DNA of 64,000 nucleotides, taken from the NCBI RefSeq assembly GCF_000819845.1, contig NZ_CDCG01000013.1, forward strand, positions 44,325-108,324, in the 5' to 3' direction. The DNA comes from Aeromonas enteropelogenes. GTDB lineage: Bacteria; Pseudomonadota; Gammaproteobacteria; Enterobacterales; Aeromonadaceae. Position numbers and translations under genes: made by a program. The number at the start of each line of letters is the position of its first letter. Position 1 is the stretch's first letter. This document shows positions 42,550-50,433 of this stretch, in pieces. Below the pieces are notes generated by a model, which saw only the letters and a list, made by a program, of their open reading frames with translations, did no database searches and was not told the DNA's origin.

Positions 42550-43674
42550 ATGACTTTTTCTCTGGATGAATACCTGGCCGAGCTGGCCCCTCTCATCAAC
42601 CTGGATTGCGGCTCATTGCACCAACCTGGCATAACCGCAGTGGCGGATCTGATGGCCGCCAAATACGAGGCCATGGGTGGCTGGCACATCAAGCGGGTCG
42701 ACTGCGGGGTAGCCGGGGTGGGACTGGAAATTCGCAACCAGCCTGATGCCGAGCAGATCGATGTGATGTTGATTGGCCATATGGACACCGTCTTCCCCCT
42801 CGGCACCGCCGCCGCCCGCCCGATGAGCGTCGATGGCGAGCGGGCCTACGGCCCCGGCGTCTCCGACATGAAATCCGGCTTGCTCAACATCGTCTATGCC
42901 CTGCGCGCCCTGCCCCGCGAGGTGCGCGACAGCCTGAGCATCTGCGTCTGCATGAACCCGGACGAAGAGATTGGCTCCCTGCACTCCAGCGACTGGCTGA
43001 CCTCGGTAGCCAAACAGGCCCGTCAGGTGCTGGTGGCCGAAGCGGCCCGTGCCGACGGCTCCCTGGTCAAGGCGCGCAAGGGGATGGCCCGTTATCGCCT
43101 CGATTTCACCGGCAAGGCGGCCCACGCGGGCAACGAGCCGCAAAAGGGGCGCAGCGCCATCACCGAGCTGGGTCACTGGATCCTGGCCATCAATGCCCTC
43201 ACCAACTTCGAGAACGGCACCACCCTCAACATCGGTATCGTCGAGGGGGGCAATGGCGCCAACATAGTGCCGGCCCACGCCAGCGCCGTGGTAGATGTGC
43301 GTTTCTGGGACAATCAGGAGTACAGCCAGGTCAACGACCGGCTGCTGACCCTGGCCGAGCGCCCTCATCTGGAAGGGGTCACCATCAAGCTGACTCGCGA
43401 GGCTCACAAACCGGCCATGGTGCCGTCAGAAGGAACCAAGGCCCTGATGGCCATCGTGGAGGAGTGTGGTCAGGAGCTGGGTCTGCCCATTCGCTGGCAA
43501 GAGGTCGGTGGTGGCTCCGATGCCAACCTGACCGCCGCCCTCGGCATTCCGACCCTGGATGGTCTGGGCCCTATCGGCGCCGGTTTCCACAGTGACGAGG
43601 AGTATCTGGATCTGGCGAGCATTGCCCCGCGCATCGAGCTGCTGGTGAAGGTACTGACCCGCCTGGCCGCGTGA
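42550..43674 (+). CDS. M20-family metallopeptidase (carboxypeptidase G2-like)
   Basis: 374 residues, cytoplasmic. Dizinc peptidase with ligands His77 and Asp79 (GHMDTVFPLG), Asp106 (GPGVSDMKSG), Glu140 region (MNPDEEIGS, Glu139 as base) and a late His in GAGFHSDEEYL. The internal dimerisation domain contains GKAAHAGNEPQKGRSA. The architecture fits glutamate carboxypeptidase/CPG2-type enzymes that release a C-terminal acidic residue; the substrate is not known. Start at 42550 chosen for GGAG six bases upstream, over GTG at 42538. Third gene of yjiH-yjiG-peptidase. Confidence 0.9.
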   Translation: MTFSLDEYLAELAPLINLDCGSLHQPGITAVADLMAAKYEAMGGWHIKRVDCGVAGVGLEIRNQPDAEQIDVMLIGHMDTVFPLGTAAARPMSVDGERAYGPGVSDMKSGLLNIVYALRALPREVRDSLSICVCMNPDEEIGSLHSSDWLTSVAKQARQVLVAEAARADGSLVKARKGMARYRLDFTGKAAHAGNEPQKGRSAITELGHWILAINALTNFENGTTLNIGIVEGGNGANIVPAHASAVVDVRFWDNQEYSQVNDRLLTLAERPHLEGVTIKLTREAHKPAMVPSEGTKALMAIVEECGQELGLPIRWQEVGGGSDANLTAALGIPTLDGLGPIGAGFHSDEEYLDLASIAPRIELLVKVLTRLAA

Positions 43675-43691
43675 TATCCCCATCCATGACC

Positions 43692-43726
43692 AAGGCCAGC
43701 CGGTTTGCACCGGCTGGCCTTTTTTA
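43692..43726 (+). terminator. terminator of the yjiHG-peptidase operon
   Basis: 13-bp perfect stem AAGGCCAGCCGGT / ACCGGCTGGCCTT with a TTGC loop, followed by TTTTTAT. Confidence 0.92.
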
Positions 43727-43741
43727 TATCCGGCGACGCCG

Positions 43742-44530
43742 TCACTCCAGCGGCGGCAGAAACTTCGCCATCACCTCGCGGGTATGCCCCTCCTCCTCAA
43801 AGGCCACCAGCGTCTGATCCAGCTGAATAATGAGCTCCCGGGCCCGTGGCGATCCCTTGCTCACGATCAGATAGAACCCCTTGCGATTGGGTAGGCGCAG
43901 ATGGGTCAAGCCGGGCTCGCTCTGGTAGATGCCCAGACTGAGTCCGCTTAGCAGCGGCTCGACCGAATTTGGCAAATAATCGCAGCGCCCCCGCGCCAGC
44001 AGGTCGAGTGCCTGCTGCAACCGCTTGACCCGCCGCAGCTTCTTGTTGATGCCATAGGGGGCATAGTTGTAGCCGAGCAGACCGCACATCCGGCCGCGGC
44101 TGGCCACCTCTAGATCCGGCGCCTCGGGGAAGCGGCGCTTGAGATAGAAGAGGCCGAGACGGGTGTGATAGAGGGGAACACTGTAGTAAACATGGGCCGC
44201 CAACTCCGGCTTGTAGCTGGCATCCCAGGTCAGCTCGCACAGGCCGTTTTGCTCATAGTCGACCAGTTCCTGCTTGACCCTGGCCCATGGCAGGTAGCGG
44301 ATCTGGTGAGACAGGCCATTCTGGCGCAGGGCATCGAGCACTAGGGTCGCCGCAGCCCCGGTCAGCCGTTCGGGTTCCGGCACGCCGTTGTGGCGCACCC
44401 AATACGTGTAGGGAGGCCATTCACTGCCATTGCCGAGGCAGATCCGCACCGGCGCGTCACTCTCCTGTGCCGAGGCGACCGGCATCAGCATGGCAAGGAT
44501 CACGCCCGACAACAGCCAGAATCCCTTCAT
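43742..44530 (-). CDS. periplasmic substrate-binding (SBP_bac_3-like) protein
   Basis: 262 residues with a signal peptide (MKGFWLLSGVILAMLMPVASAQE). The mature sequence has the type II binding-protein pattern: EWPPYTYWV near the start, GAAATLVLDALRQNG, RVKRLQQALDLLARGRCDYL and RKGFYLIVSKGSPRARELI. Such stand-alone proteins without transporter genes often feed receptors or are orphan sensors. The start at 44530 follows GGGAG. It lies 59 bases after ycaQ on the same strand and may be co-transcribed. Ligand unknown, amino acid-like by family. Confidence 0.82.
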   Translation of the reverse strand: MKGFWLLSGVILAMLMPVASAQESDAPVRICLGNGSEWPPYTYWVRHNGVPEPERLTGAAATLVLDALRQNGLSHQIRYLPWARVKQELVDYEQNGLCELTWDASYKPELAAHVYYSVPLYHTRLGLFYLKRRFPEAPDLEVASRGRMCGLLGYNYAPYGINKKLRRVKRLQQALDLLARGRCDYLPNSVEPLLSGLSLGIYQSEPGLTHLRLPNRKGFYLIVSKGSPRARELIIQLDQTLVAFEEEGHTREVMAKFLPPLE

Positions 44531-44589
44531 CCCTCTTCTCCCATGTGCCAATCCCCTGAGTGCAGAGCGTCTTTCCCTCTGCGCTACCC

Positions 44590-45813
44590 TCACAGCCCGT
44601 GCTCCGGGCGCCATAGCGCCAACAGGGGGGGCGGAATATCGCCATAGGCCAGGGTCGGCGTCTGATGCCACTGCGCCAGCTTTTGCAGCGCCTTCCCCAG
44701 CTCCCCTGCCAGGGTGCGGGTCACCCTGACCCCCGCCTCCAGATAGAGGCTCTTGATCTCGAATACTCCCTGCTGGCGATGGGCCTTGGCATCCATCCTG
44801 CCCACCAGTTTGCCGCGATGCAGCAGCGGCAGCACGAAGTAGCCGTACTGGCGCTTGGGCGCCGGGGTATAGCACTCGATGCGGTAGTCGAACTCGAACA
44901 GCTCGCGGGCCCGCCTGCGATCCCACACCAGAGGATCAAAGGGCGACAAGGCCGTGGTATGGGTCGCACTGAGGCTGCCCGCCTGCGCCTTGGCCAGCTC
45001 GTCAGCCAGCGAGGCGTGGACGAAGGCGCCATGCTGCCATCCCTCCACCCGCACCGGCAACAGCTCCCCTTCATCCGCCAGTTGATGGAGCAAGGCATCG
45101 TATTTGCCGCGCCGCAGCCGGTAGTAATCGGCCACCCAGCCGGCCTTGACCAGCCCCAGCGCCCGGCAACTGGCACGCACCATCTCTCGCTGCGCCGTCT
45201 CCGGGCTAGGCAGATCCCGCTCGTCGCACCAGCCGGGCATGACCCGCTCTGCCAAATCATAGACCCGCTGGAAGTTGCGCCGCTCGCGCACCATCAGGCG
45301 CCCCGCGGTGAAGAGCACCTCGAGATGACGCTTCTCCGGCTTCCAGTCCCACCAGCCGTTGCCCTTCTCTCCCTGGCGGGCAAAATCGGCCGCTCGCACC
45401 GGCCCTTGCTGGCGGATCTGCTCGAGTAGCCGGTCAATGTCCTGTTGATGGGTGGCGAGCCAGTGGGCCGAAAACTTCCAGCCCATGGCGGCAGGATCCA
45501 GCATGCGATGACGCAGCAGCCGGTAATCCTCGCGAGGAATGAAGCAGGCCTCATGGGCCCAGTATTCGAAAATGTCGCCGTCGGCCAGCAGTTGCTCGAG
45601 CCAGCCGGGTTCGTACTGTCCGAGCCGGCTGAACAGCACCAGATAGGGGCTGCGCGCCACCACCGAGATGGTATCTATCTGCAACAGCGCCATACGGCGG
45701 ATGGTGGCCAGCAGATCCGCCGGGCGTGCCTTGCTGCGGCGCGGGGCGAGCAGGCCCTGGGCTGCCAGTTGCAGATGACGAGCATCCTGCAACGACAGAT
45801 GGGGAATGGACAT
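44590..45813 (-). CDS. ycaQ: DNA interstrand-crosslink glycosylase YcaQ (HTH_42 family)
   Basis: 407 residues (E. coli YcaQ 410). Winged-helix glycosylase of the AlkX/AZL family that removes alkylated bases and unhooks crosslinks from nitrogen-mustard-type agents. The catalytic QxD is Gln45-Ile-Asp47 in LLQIDTISVVARSPYL. Other family marks: EYWAHEACFIP, LSPFDPLVWDRRRARELFEFDY and KRQYGYFVLPLLH. AAGGAG lies ahead of the ATG. It follows the methyltransferase gene by 66 bases. Confidence 0.93.
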   Translation of the reverse strand: MSIPHLSLQDARHLQLAAQGLLAPRRSKARPADLLATIRRMALLQIDTISVVARSPYLVLFSRLGQYEPGWLEQLLADGDIFEYWAHEACFIPREDYRLLRHRMLDPAAMGWKFSAHWLATHQQDIDRLLEQIRQQGPVRAADFARQGEKGNGWWDWKPEKRHLEVLFTAGRLMVRERRNFQRVYDLAERVMPGWCDERDLPSPETAQREMVRASCRALGLVKAGWVADYYRLRRGKYDALLHQLADEGELLPVRVEGWQHGAFVHASLADELAKAQAGSLSATHTTALSPFDPLVWDRRRARELFEFDYRIECYTPAPKRQYGYFVLPLLHRGKLVGRMDAKAHRQQGVFEIKSLYLEAGVRVTRTLAGELGKALQKLAQWHQTPTLAYGDIPPPLLALWRPEHGL

Positions 45814-45879
45814 GGATCACCGCTCCTTGGTATCAGATCATCAGCATGCCCAACTCATCGCCAAATGAAAATGGCGGGG

Positions 45880-46521
45880 TCAAGGTTTGGTGAACAGGGC
45901 CACATCGGCGTGGGGAAACTCGACCTCTGCCTGCCAGCTGGCCGCCAGGGTGCGAAACGACGCCTCGGCGAAGAAGACGATGTGGGTCGGATCGTGGCGA
46001 TAGCGCCAGGTTTTGAAGCGCTCGTCACCGAGCACCCGTTGGGTCTGCAACACCAGAATGCCGCCGGGCTTGAGGCAGCGCCACAGCAGATCCAGTGCAA
46101 CCCGTGGCTCGGCGATGTGTTCGATCACCTCTGTGCTGGTGATGAAGTCATACTGCTGTGCCAGCAGCGCCGGTTCGTCGGCGTAGAACTTGTCATACCC
46201 CGCCATCACATAGCCCGCTTCCCGCCCCATGGCGATCAGGGCCGGCCCCGGGCCACAGCCAAAATCGAGGCCACTGGCAGGCGCCGGCACCCGGGCCAGC
46301 ACCTCGCCAAAGGCCCGCATCAAAAAGGCACGATAACGGGGATCATCCACCCGGTTGTCATGGCCGTCATAGACCGCCTTCTCCCCCTCGGCATCCAGAT
46401 GATCCGCCGCATCCAACCAGACCAGCTCGCACCGCTCGCAGCGGTAATAACACTTGCCCGCCACCGGCAGGGGGTAGGCCTGATGGCTGGCACACAGGGG
46501 GCAGCAGGGGGTGGATGACAT
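45880..46521 (-). CDS. class I SAM-dependent methyltransferase with N-terminal zinc ribbon
   Basis: 213 residues from the ATG at 46521 (GAGG eight bases upstream). Two CxxC pairs at Cys7/Cys10 and Cys28/Cys31 form a probable zinc ribbon. The Rossmann methyltransferase domain has the AdoMet loop GLDFGCGPG (84-92), a STEVIEHI motif and LKPGGILVLQTQ, the Methyltransf_23 pattern. The substrate is unknown. It is first of methyltransferase-ycaQ-binding protein and divergent from the hemolysin-family operon; a palindromic-half-site box lies in the shared 214-base region. Confidence 0.87.
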   Translation of the reverse strand: MSSTPCCPLCASHQAYPLPVAGKCYYRCERCELVWLDAADHLDAEGEKAVYDGHDNRVDDPRYRAFLMRAFGEVLARVPAPASGLDFGCGPGPALIAMGREAGYVMAGYDKFYADEPALLAQQYDFITSTEVIEHIAEPRVALDLLWRCLKPGGILVLQTQRVLGDERFKTWRYRHDPTHIVFFAEASFRTLAASWQAEVEFPHADVALFTKP

Positions 46522-46674
46522 GACGATACCTCTGGCAAGTGACAGCCGGGCAGATTGCCTGCCCGCCCCGCCGCTGGCAACTGTTTTATCGCCGCCAGGC
46601 CACCGCATATCGAGACCAGCAGCCCTTTGCCCACCGTCATGACTTCCATCCGGTCATGGCAACTTTTTGCGCCC

Positions 46675-46691
46675 CTTAAGGCTTTCTTAAG
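46675..46691. promoter_or_regulatory. PmrA/QseB-type direct-repeat box
   Basis: CTTAAG (46675-46680), 5-base spacer GCTTT, CTTAAG (46686-46691). PmrA/BasR-type regulators bind repeats of the form YTTAAK-N5-YTTAAK; both halves match fully. It lies 44 bases before the start of the hemolysin-family operon, and TTAGGCT near 46701-46707 could be part of a -10. Each CTTAAG is itself palindromic, so the box reads the same toward the divergent methyltransferase gene. A QseBC/PmrAB-type pair is encoded downstream at 51182-53304. Confidence 0.65.
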
Positions 46692-46735
46692 TTTGCCCTT
46701 TTAGGCTCAACTCATCGCAAGAGAAGGAGCATTCC

Positions 46736-47407
46736 ATGACCACAGAGATCCAGGCACCCTACCGCTTGATGCTGGCCGACTCCCCGCAGCAGGTCATGGC
46801 GCTGCAGGCCTATATCCAGGCGGCCTACACCCAGGAATTCAACGCCCGCATTCCCCATTTCCTGCCCTGTCTACTCGGGCTCTACCGTGCCGACGGCGTG
46901 CTGGTCGGCGCCTGTGGTCTCAACCTGGCCAGCGCGGGGGCGCTCTATCTGGAGCAATATCTGGAGCACCCCGTAGAGGCGGCCATCGAGACCCGCCTCG
47001 GGGTACGCCCGGAGCGCCAGCGCATCATAGAGGTGGGCAATCTGGCCTGCAGCGAGCCGGGCAATGCCCGCCTGATGTTTGCCGCGCTCTGTCGTCTGCT
47101 GTGCGACAACGCCCTCGACTACGTGGTGTTCACCGGCACCGCCAAGCTGCGCAACAGCTTTCATCGCCTGCGCCTCGATCCGGTGGAGCTGGCTCCCGCC
47201 CAGGCGCATCAGGTGGGAGAAGATGCCGCCGCCTGGGGAGAATACTACCGCTGCCAGCCCAGGGTGATGGTGGGTGACCTCAATCAGGGGCGCGAGGTGC
47301 TCGCCCAAAGCAGCCTGCTGCTCAACCTGCTGGCCCCCATGCCCGCCCTGTTCGACGACTCCCGAGAGACCTGCCGTATGGCTCGTGATAAAAGGTGCGC
47401 CCAATGA
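46736..47407 (+). CDS. thermostable hemolysin family protein (GNAT-like)
   Basis: 223 residues, no signal peptide, start preceded by GAAGGAG. It matches the 'thermostable hemolysin' (T_hemolysin) family named after a Vibrio protein. The strands and helices look like a GNAT acyltransferase: GVLVGACGLNLA, IIEVGNLACSEPG, a helix of the type ARLMFAALCRLLCD, then YVVFTGTAKLRNSFHRLRL. No pore-forming or secretion features are visible, so direct haemolysis is doubtful. First gene of a five-gene operon; it overlaps the ligase start by ATGA. An acyl-transfer role is inference. Confidence 0.82.
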   Translation: MTTEIQAPYRLMLADSPQQVMALQAYIQAAYTQEFNARIPHFLPCLLGLYRADGVLVGACGLNLASAGALYLEQYLEHPVEAAIETRLGVRPERQRIIEVGNLACSEPGNARLMFAALCRLLCDNALDYVVFTGTAKLRNSFHRLRLDPVELAPAQAHQVGEDAAAWGEYYRCQPRVMVGDLNQGREVLAQSSLLLNLLAPMPALFDDSRETCRMARDKRCAQ

Positions 47408-48921
47408 CGCTGTTTGATGCCATCGCCAGCACGGCGAAGCAGAACCCGACACAGCCGGCCCTGATGGATAGCCGGCAGCAGCTGGATTACCGCCAGCTGT
47501 GGCAGCAGATCCTGCGTCTGGCCGACGAGTTGCAACAGGCGCAGATCCGGCGCCTGGCCCTACAACTGGACAACGGCCTGCCCTGGGCGCTGATCGATCT
47601 GGCCTGCACCCGGGCGGGAATCGTGGTGATCCCCGTCCCCCACTTCTTCAGCCTGGCCCAGCAGGCGTGGTTGCTCGAGAGCAGCGGCGCCGATGCTCTG
47701 GTGGGCCCGTCCCATCCTGACTGGCACCCGACCGCCCCCCTTGTGCTGACGGTGACCTCCCTCGCCGACGGTACGCCCGGCGAGCTGACCATCCCCCTGT
47801 GGCGGCACGTCCCGCTCAACCCGCCGGCCCTGCCCGCAGGCACCGCCAAGATCACCTATACCTCGGGCACCACGGGGCAACCCAAGGGGGTCTGCCTCTC
47901 CCTGGCCCGGATGATGGCGGTCTGCCAATCGCTGGCCGAACGGGTCGCCCCGGCCCGGGTGGAGCAGCACCTCACCCTGTTGCCACTGGCGACCCTGCTC
48001 GAAAACCTGACCGGCCTCTACGTGCCCCTGCTGACCGGTGCCTGCAGCCGCATCCCGTCACTCGGGGAGATCGGCTTCTCCGGCTCCAGTGCCCTCAACC
48101 CGGCCATGCTGGCCCAGGCGCTGCTGCGCTGGCCCAGCCACAGCCTGGTGCTGGTGCCCGAGCTGCTGCGCCTGCTGCTGGTGCTGGCCGGCAACAACCC
48201 GGCGCTGCTGCGCCAGTTGCAGGGGCTGCGTTTTATCGCCGTCGGGGGTGGCAAGGTGGCCCCCGAGCTGATCGCTCGCGCCCGCGCCGCCGGCCTGCCA
48301 GTCTATGAAGGGTATGGCCTCTCCGAATGCTGCTCCGTGGTGGCGCTCAACAACCCGCAGGCGGACAGGCCCGGCAGCGTCGGTCGCCCCCTGCCTCACT
48401 GCCGGGTCACCATCGCCGGAGATGGCGAGATCCTGGTGAGCGGCAACGCCATGCTGGGCTATCTCGGCCATGGGGATGCCGCCCACGATGAGGCCGCCAC
48501 CATCGCCACCGGCGATCTCGGCTACCTGGATGAGGATGGTTACCTGCACATCACCGGGCGCAAGAAGAATGTCCAGATCACCGCCTTTGGCCGCAACTTC
48601 TCCCCCGAGTGGGTAGAGGCCGAGGCCCAGCTCTGTCCCGCCATCGCCCGCATCGTAGTCTTTGGCGACGGCCAGCCGGCCAACGTGGCGCTGATCCAGC
48701 CCCTGCCCGGCAGCGAAGCGGATCTGCCCCGCCAGATCGCACAACTGAACAGCCGGCTGCCCGACTACGCCCGCCTGCACCACTGGTTGCCGGTGGCGCT
48801 GGATCAGTCCCCCGGGCTGCTGACCCCCAACGGTCGGCCCCGTCGCAACGAGATTTATCAACACTTTTCCCGGCAGATCAGCCAGTGCCTCAGCGAAGGC
48901 CTCACAGGAGAATCAGCATGA
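47404..48921 (+). CDS. AMP-forming acyl ligase (ANL superfamily)
   Basis: 505 residues. Should activate a carboxylic acid with ATP. The A3-type loop TYTSGTTGQPKG is at 151-162, followed by YEGYGLSECC (A5), TGDLGYLDEDGYLHITGR (A7/A8) and KKNVQITAFGRNFSPEWVE. At the A10 site, where a catalytic Lys is expected, it reads LTPNGRPRR with Arg478. No carrier-protein domain is attached. The ATG at 47404 has AAAGGTG upstream and overlaps the preceding stop. Fatty or aryl acid specificity cannot be read from the sequence. Confidence 0.88.
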   Translation: MTLFDAIASTAKQNPTQPALMDSRQQLDYRQLWQQILRLADELQQAQIRRLALQLDNGLPWALIDLACTRAGIVVIPVPHFFSLAQQAWLLESSGADALVGPSHPDWHPTAPLVLTVTSLADGTPGELTIPLWRHVPLNPPALPAGTAKITYTSGTTGQPKGVCLSLARMMAVCQSLAERVAPARVEQHLTLLPLATLLENLTGLYVPLLTGACSRIPSLGEIGFSGSSALNPAMLAQALLRWPSHSLVLVPELLRLLLVLAGNNPALLRQLQGLRFIAVGGGKVAPELIARARAAGLPVYEGYGLSECCSVVALNNPQADRPGSVGRPLPHCRVTIAGDGEILVSGNAMLGYLGHGDAAHDEAATIATGDLGYLDEDGYLHITGRKKNVQITAFGRNFSPEWVEAEAQLCPAIARIVVFGDGQPANVALIQPLPGSEADLPRQIAQLNSRLPDYARLHHWLPVALDQSPGLLTPNGRPRRNEIYQHFSRQISQCLSEGLTGESA

Positions 48922-49571
48922 GCTTCTACCAGACCCTGCAACAAGCCACTTCCCAGGAGCGCGAGCACCTGTTCAATGCGCCCATCATCGAGGCTTGCCG
49001 CCGTGGCGACATCCAGCGCGAGACCTACCTCGCCTTCCTGACCGAAGCCTATTACCACGTGCGCCACACGGTTCCCCTGCTGATGGCAACCGGTGGCAAG
49101 CTGGGTCAGGAGTACGAGTGGGTACGCGCGGCCATCAAGGAGTACATAGAGGAGGAATACGGCCATCAGGAGTGGATCTTAAGCGACATCCGAGCCTGCG
49201 GCGGGGATGCCGAGGCGGTGCGCCACGGCCAGCCCGGTCTGCCTATCGAGCTGATGGTGGCCTTCCTCTACGACCAGATCCAGCGGGGCAATCCCATGGG
49301 CTTCTTCGGCATGGTGCAGGTGCTGGAGGGAACCAGCGTCGCCATCGCCCTGACGGTGGCGGATCAGATCAAGAGCGGGCTGGGGCTGCCTCCCCAGGCG
49401 ATGAGCTACCTGAGCTCCCATGGTGCCCTGGATCAAGAGCATCTCAAGTTCTTCGAATCCCTGATGAACCGGGTGGAGAACCCTGCCGACCAGGCCGCCA
49501 TCATCCATGCCGCCCGCGTGGTCTACCGCCTCTATGGCGAGATGCTCTACAACCTGACCGCCCGGGCGTGA
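48918..49571 (+). CDS. haem-oxygenase-like diiron oxidase / TenA-like iron-containing redox enzyme
   Basis: 217 residues, all-helical. Database names for this type are 'TenA family' or 'iron-containing redox enzyme'. Metal-ligand pattern: Glu80-x2-His83 (EEEYGH), Glu137 (VLEGTS) and His168-x3-Asp172-x2-His175 (SHGALDQEH). This order is that of haem-oxygenase-like diiron oxidases such as UndA and CADD, not of thiaminase TenA, which uses an active-site Cys. It likely uses O2 to oxidise or cleave the activated or acylated product. ATGA overlap with the ligase and CAGGAG upstream. Confidence 0.82.
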   Translation: MSFYQTLQQATSQEREHLFNAPIIEACRRGDIQRETYLAFLTEAYYHVRHTVPLLMATGGKLGQEYEWVRAAIKEYIEEEYGHQEWILSDIRACGGDAEAVRHGQPGLPIELMVAFLYDQIQRGNPMGFFGMVQVLEGTSVAIALTVADQIKSGLGLPPQAMSYLSSHGALDQEHLKFFESLMNRVENPADQAAIIHAARVVYRLYGEMLYNLTARA

Positions 49572-49598
49572 ACGCCCACAGTGAAGGAAGCACATACC

Positions 49599-50432
49599 AT
49601 GCAACTTGAAGGGAAACGCGTGCTGCTCACCGGAGCCAGCGGCGGCATAGGAGAAGAGCTGGCGCAGGAGCTGGCGGCCCAGGGCGCCCATCTGCTGTTA
49701 AACGGACGACGAGGTCCGGCACTGGAACGGCTGCGAAAGTCCCTGCCCCATCCGGAGCGCCACCAGGTGCTGATCGCCGATCTGGGATCGTCCCAGGAGC
49801 GGGCCAGGTTGCTGCAGCATCCCCTGCTGGAAGAGGGGATCGACGTGCTGATCAACAACGCAGGCTGCAACCAGTTCGCCTGGCTCGAGGATCAGAGCAG
49901 CGAACAGGTGGAGCGGCAGCTGCGGCTCAACATCGAAGCCCCCATCCAGCTGACCCGGACCCTGCTCCCGCAGATGCGCAAACCCGGCATCATCATGAAC
50001 ATGGGGTCGAGTTTTGGCAGCATCGGCTACCCCGGCTACAGCGTCTACTGCGCCAGCAAGTTCGCCCTGCGTGGTTTTAGCGAGGCGCTGGGACGGGAGC
50101 TGGAGGGAAGCGGCATCAAGGTGCTCCACTTTGCCCCCCGCGCCACCCGCACCCGTCTCAACTCGGAGGCCGCCTACGAGATGAATGCCGAGCTCGGCAC
50201 CCACACCGACAGCCCCCAGGAGGTGGCCGAGGAGGCGGTTATCGCCCTGTGCAACGAGACTCGCCGCAGCTGGCTCGGCTGGCCGGAGCAGCTGTTCGTG
50301 CGTCTCAACGCCTTGCTGCCCGGCATCGTCGACAAGGCACTGGCCAAGCAGCTGCCCATCATCGAACGCTATGCCCGGCATCTGCCGCACGAGGCGCTGC
50401 CCCATTCCATCCCGACCAAGAAGGAGTCCTGA
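49599..50432 (+). CDS. short-chain dehydrogenase/reductase (SDR)
   Basis: 277 residues, classical SDR. NAD(P) loop TGASGGIG at 11-18, an Arg-Arg pair after strand 2 (NGRRGP) suggesting NADPH, NNAG at 87-90 and the triad Ser138, Tyr150, Lys154 (YSVYCASK). The DltE/YqjQ-like tail is about 40 residues longer than minimal SDRs and ends KKES. Start at 49599 with GAAGGAAG upstream; GTG at 49581 is a weaker choice. Fourth gene of the operon, one base ahead of the next. Reduces or oxidises an unknown intermediate. Confidence 0.9.
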   Translation: MQLEGKRVLLTGASGGIGEELAQELAAQGAHLLLNGRRGPALERLRKSLPHPERHQVLIADLGSSQERARLLQHPLLEEGIDVLINNAGCNQFAWLEDQSSEQVERQLRLNIEAPIQLTRTLLPQMRKPGIIMNMGSSFGSIGYPGYSVYCASKFALRGFSEALGRELEGSGIKVLHFAPRATRTRLNSEAAYEMNAELGTHTDSPQEVAEEAVIALCNETRRSWLGWPEQLFVRLNALLPGIVDKALAKQLPIIERYARHLPHEALPHSIPTKKES

Positions 50433-50433
50433 T

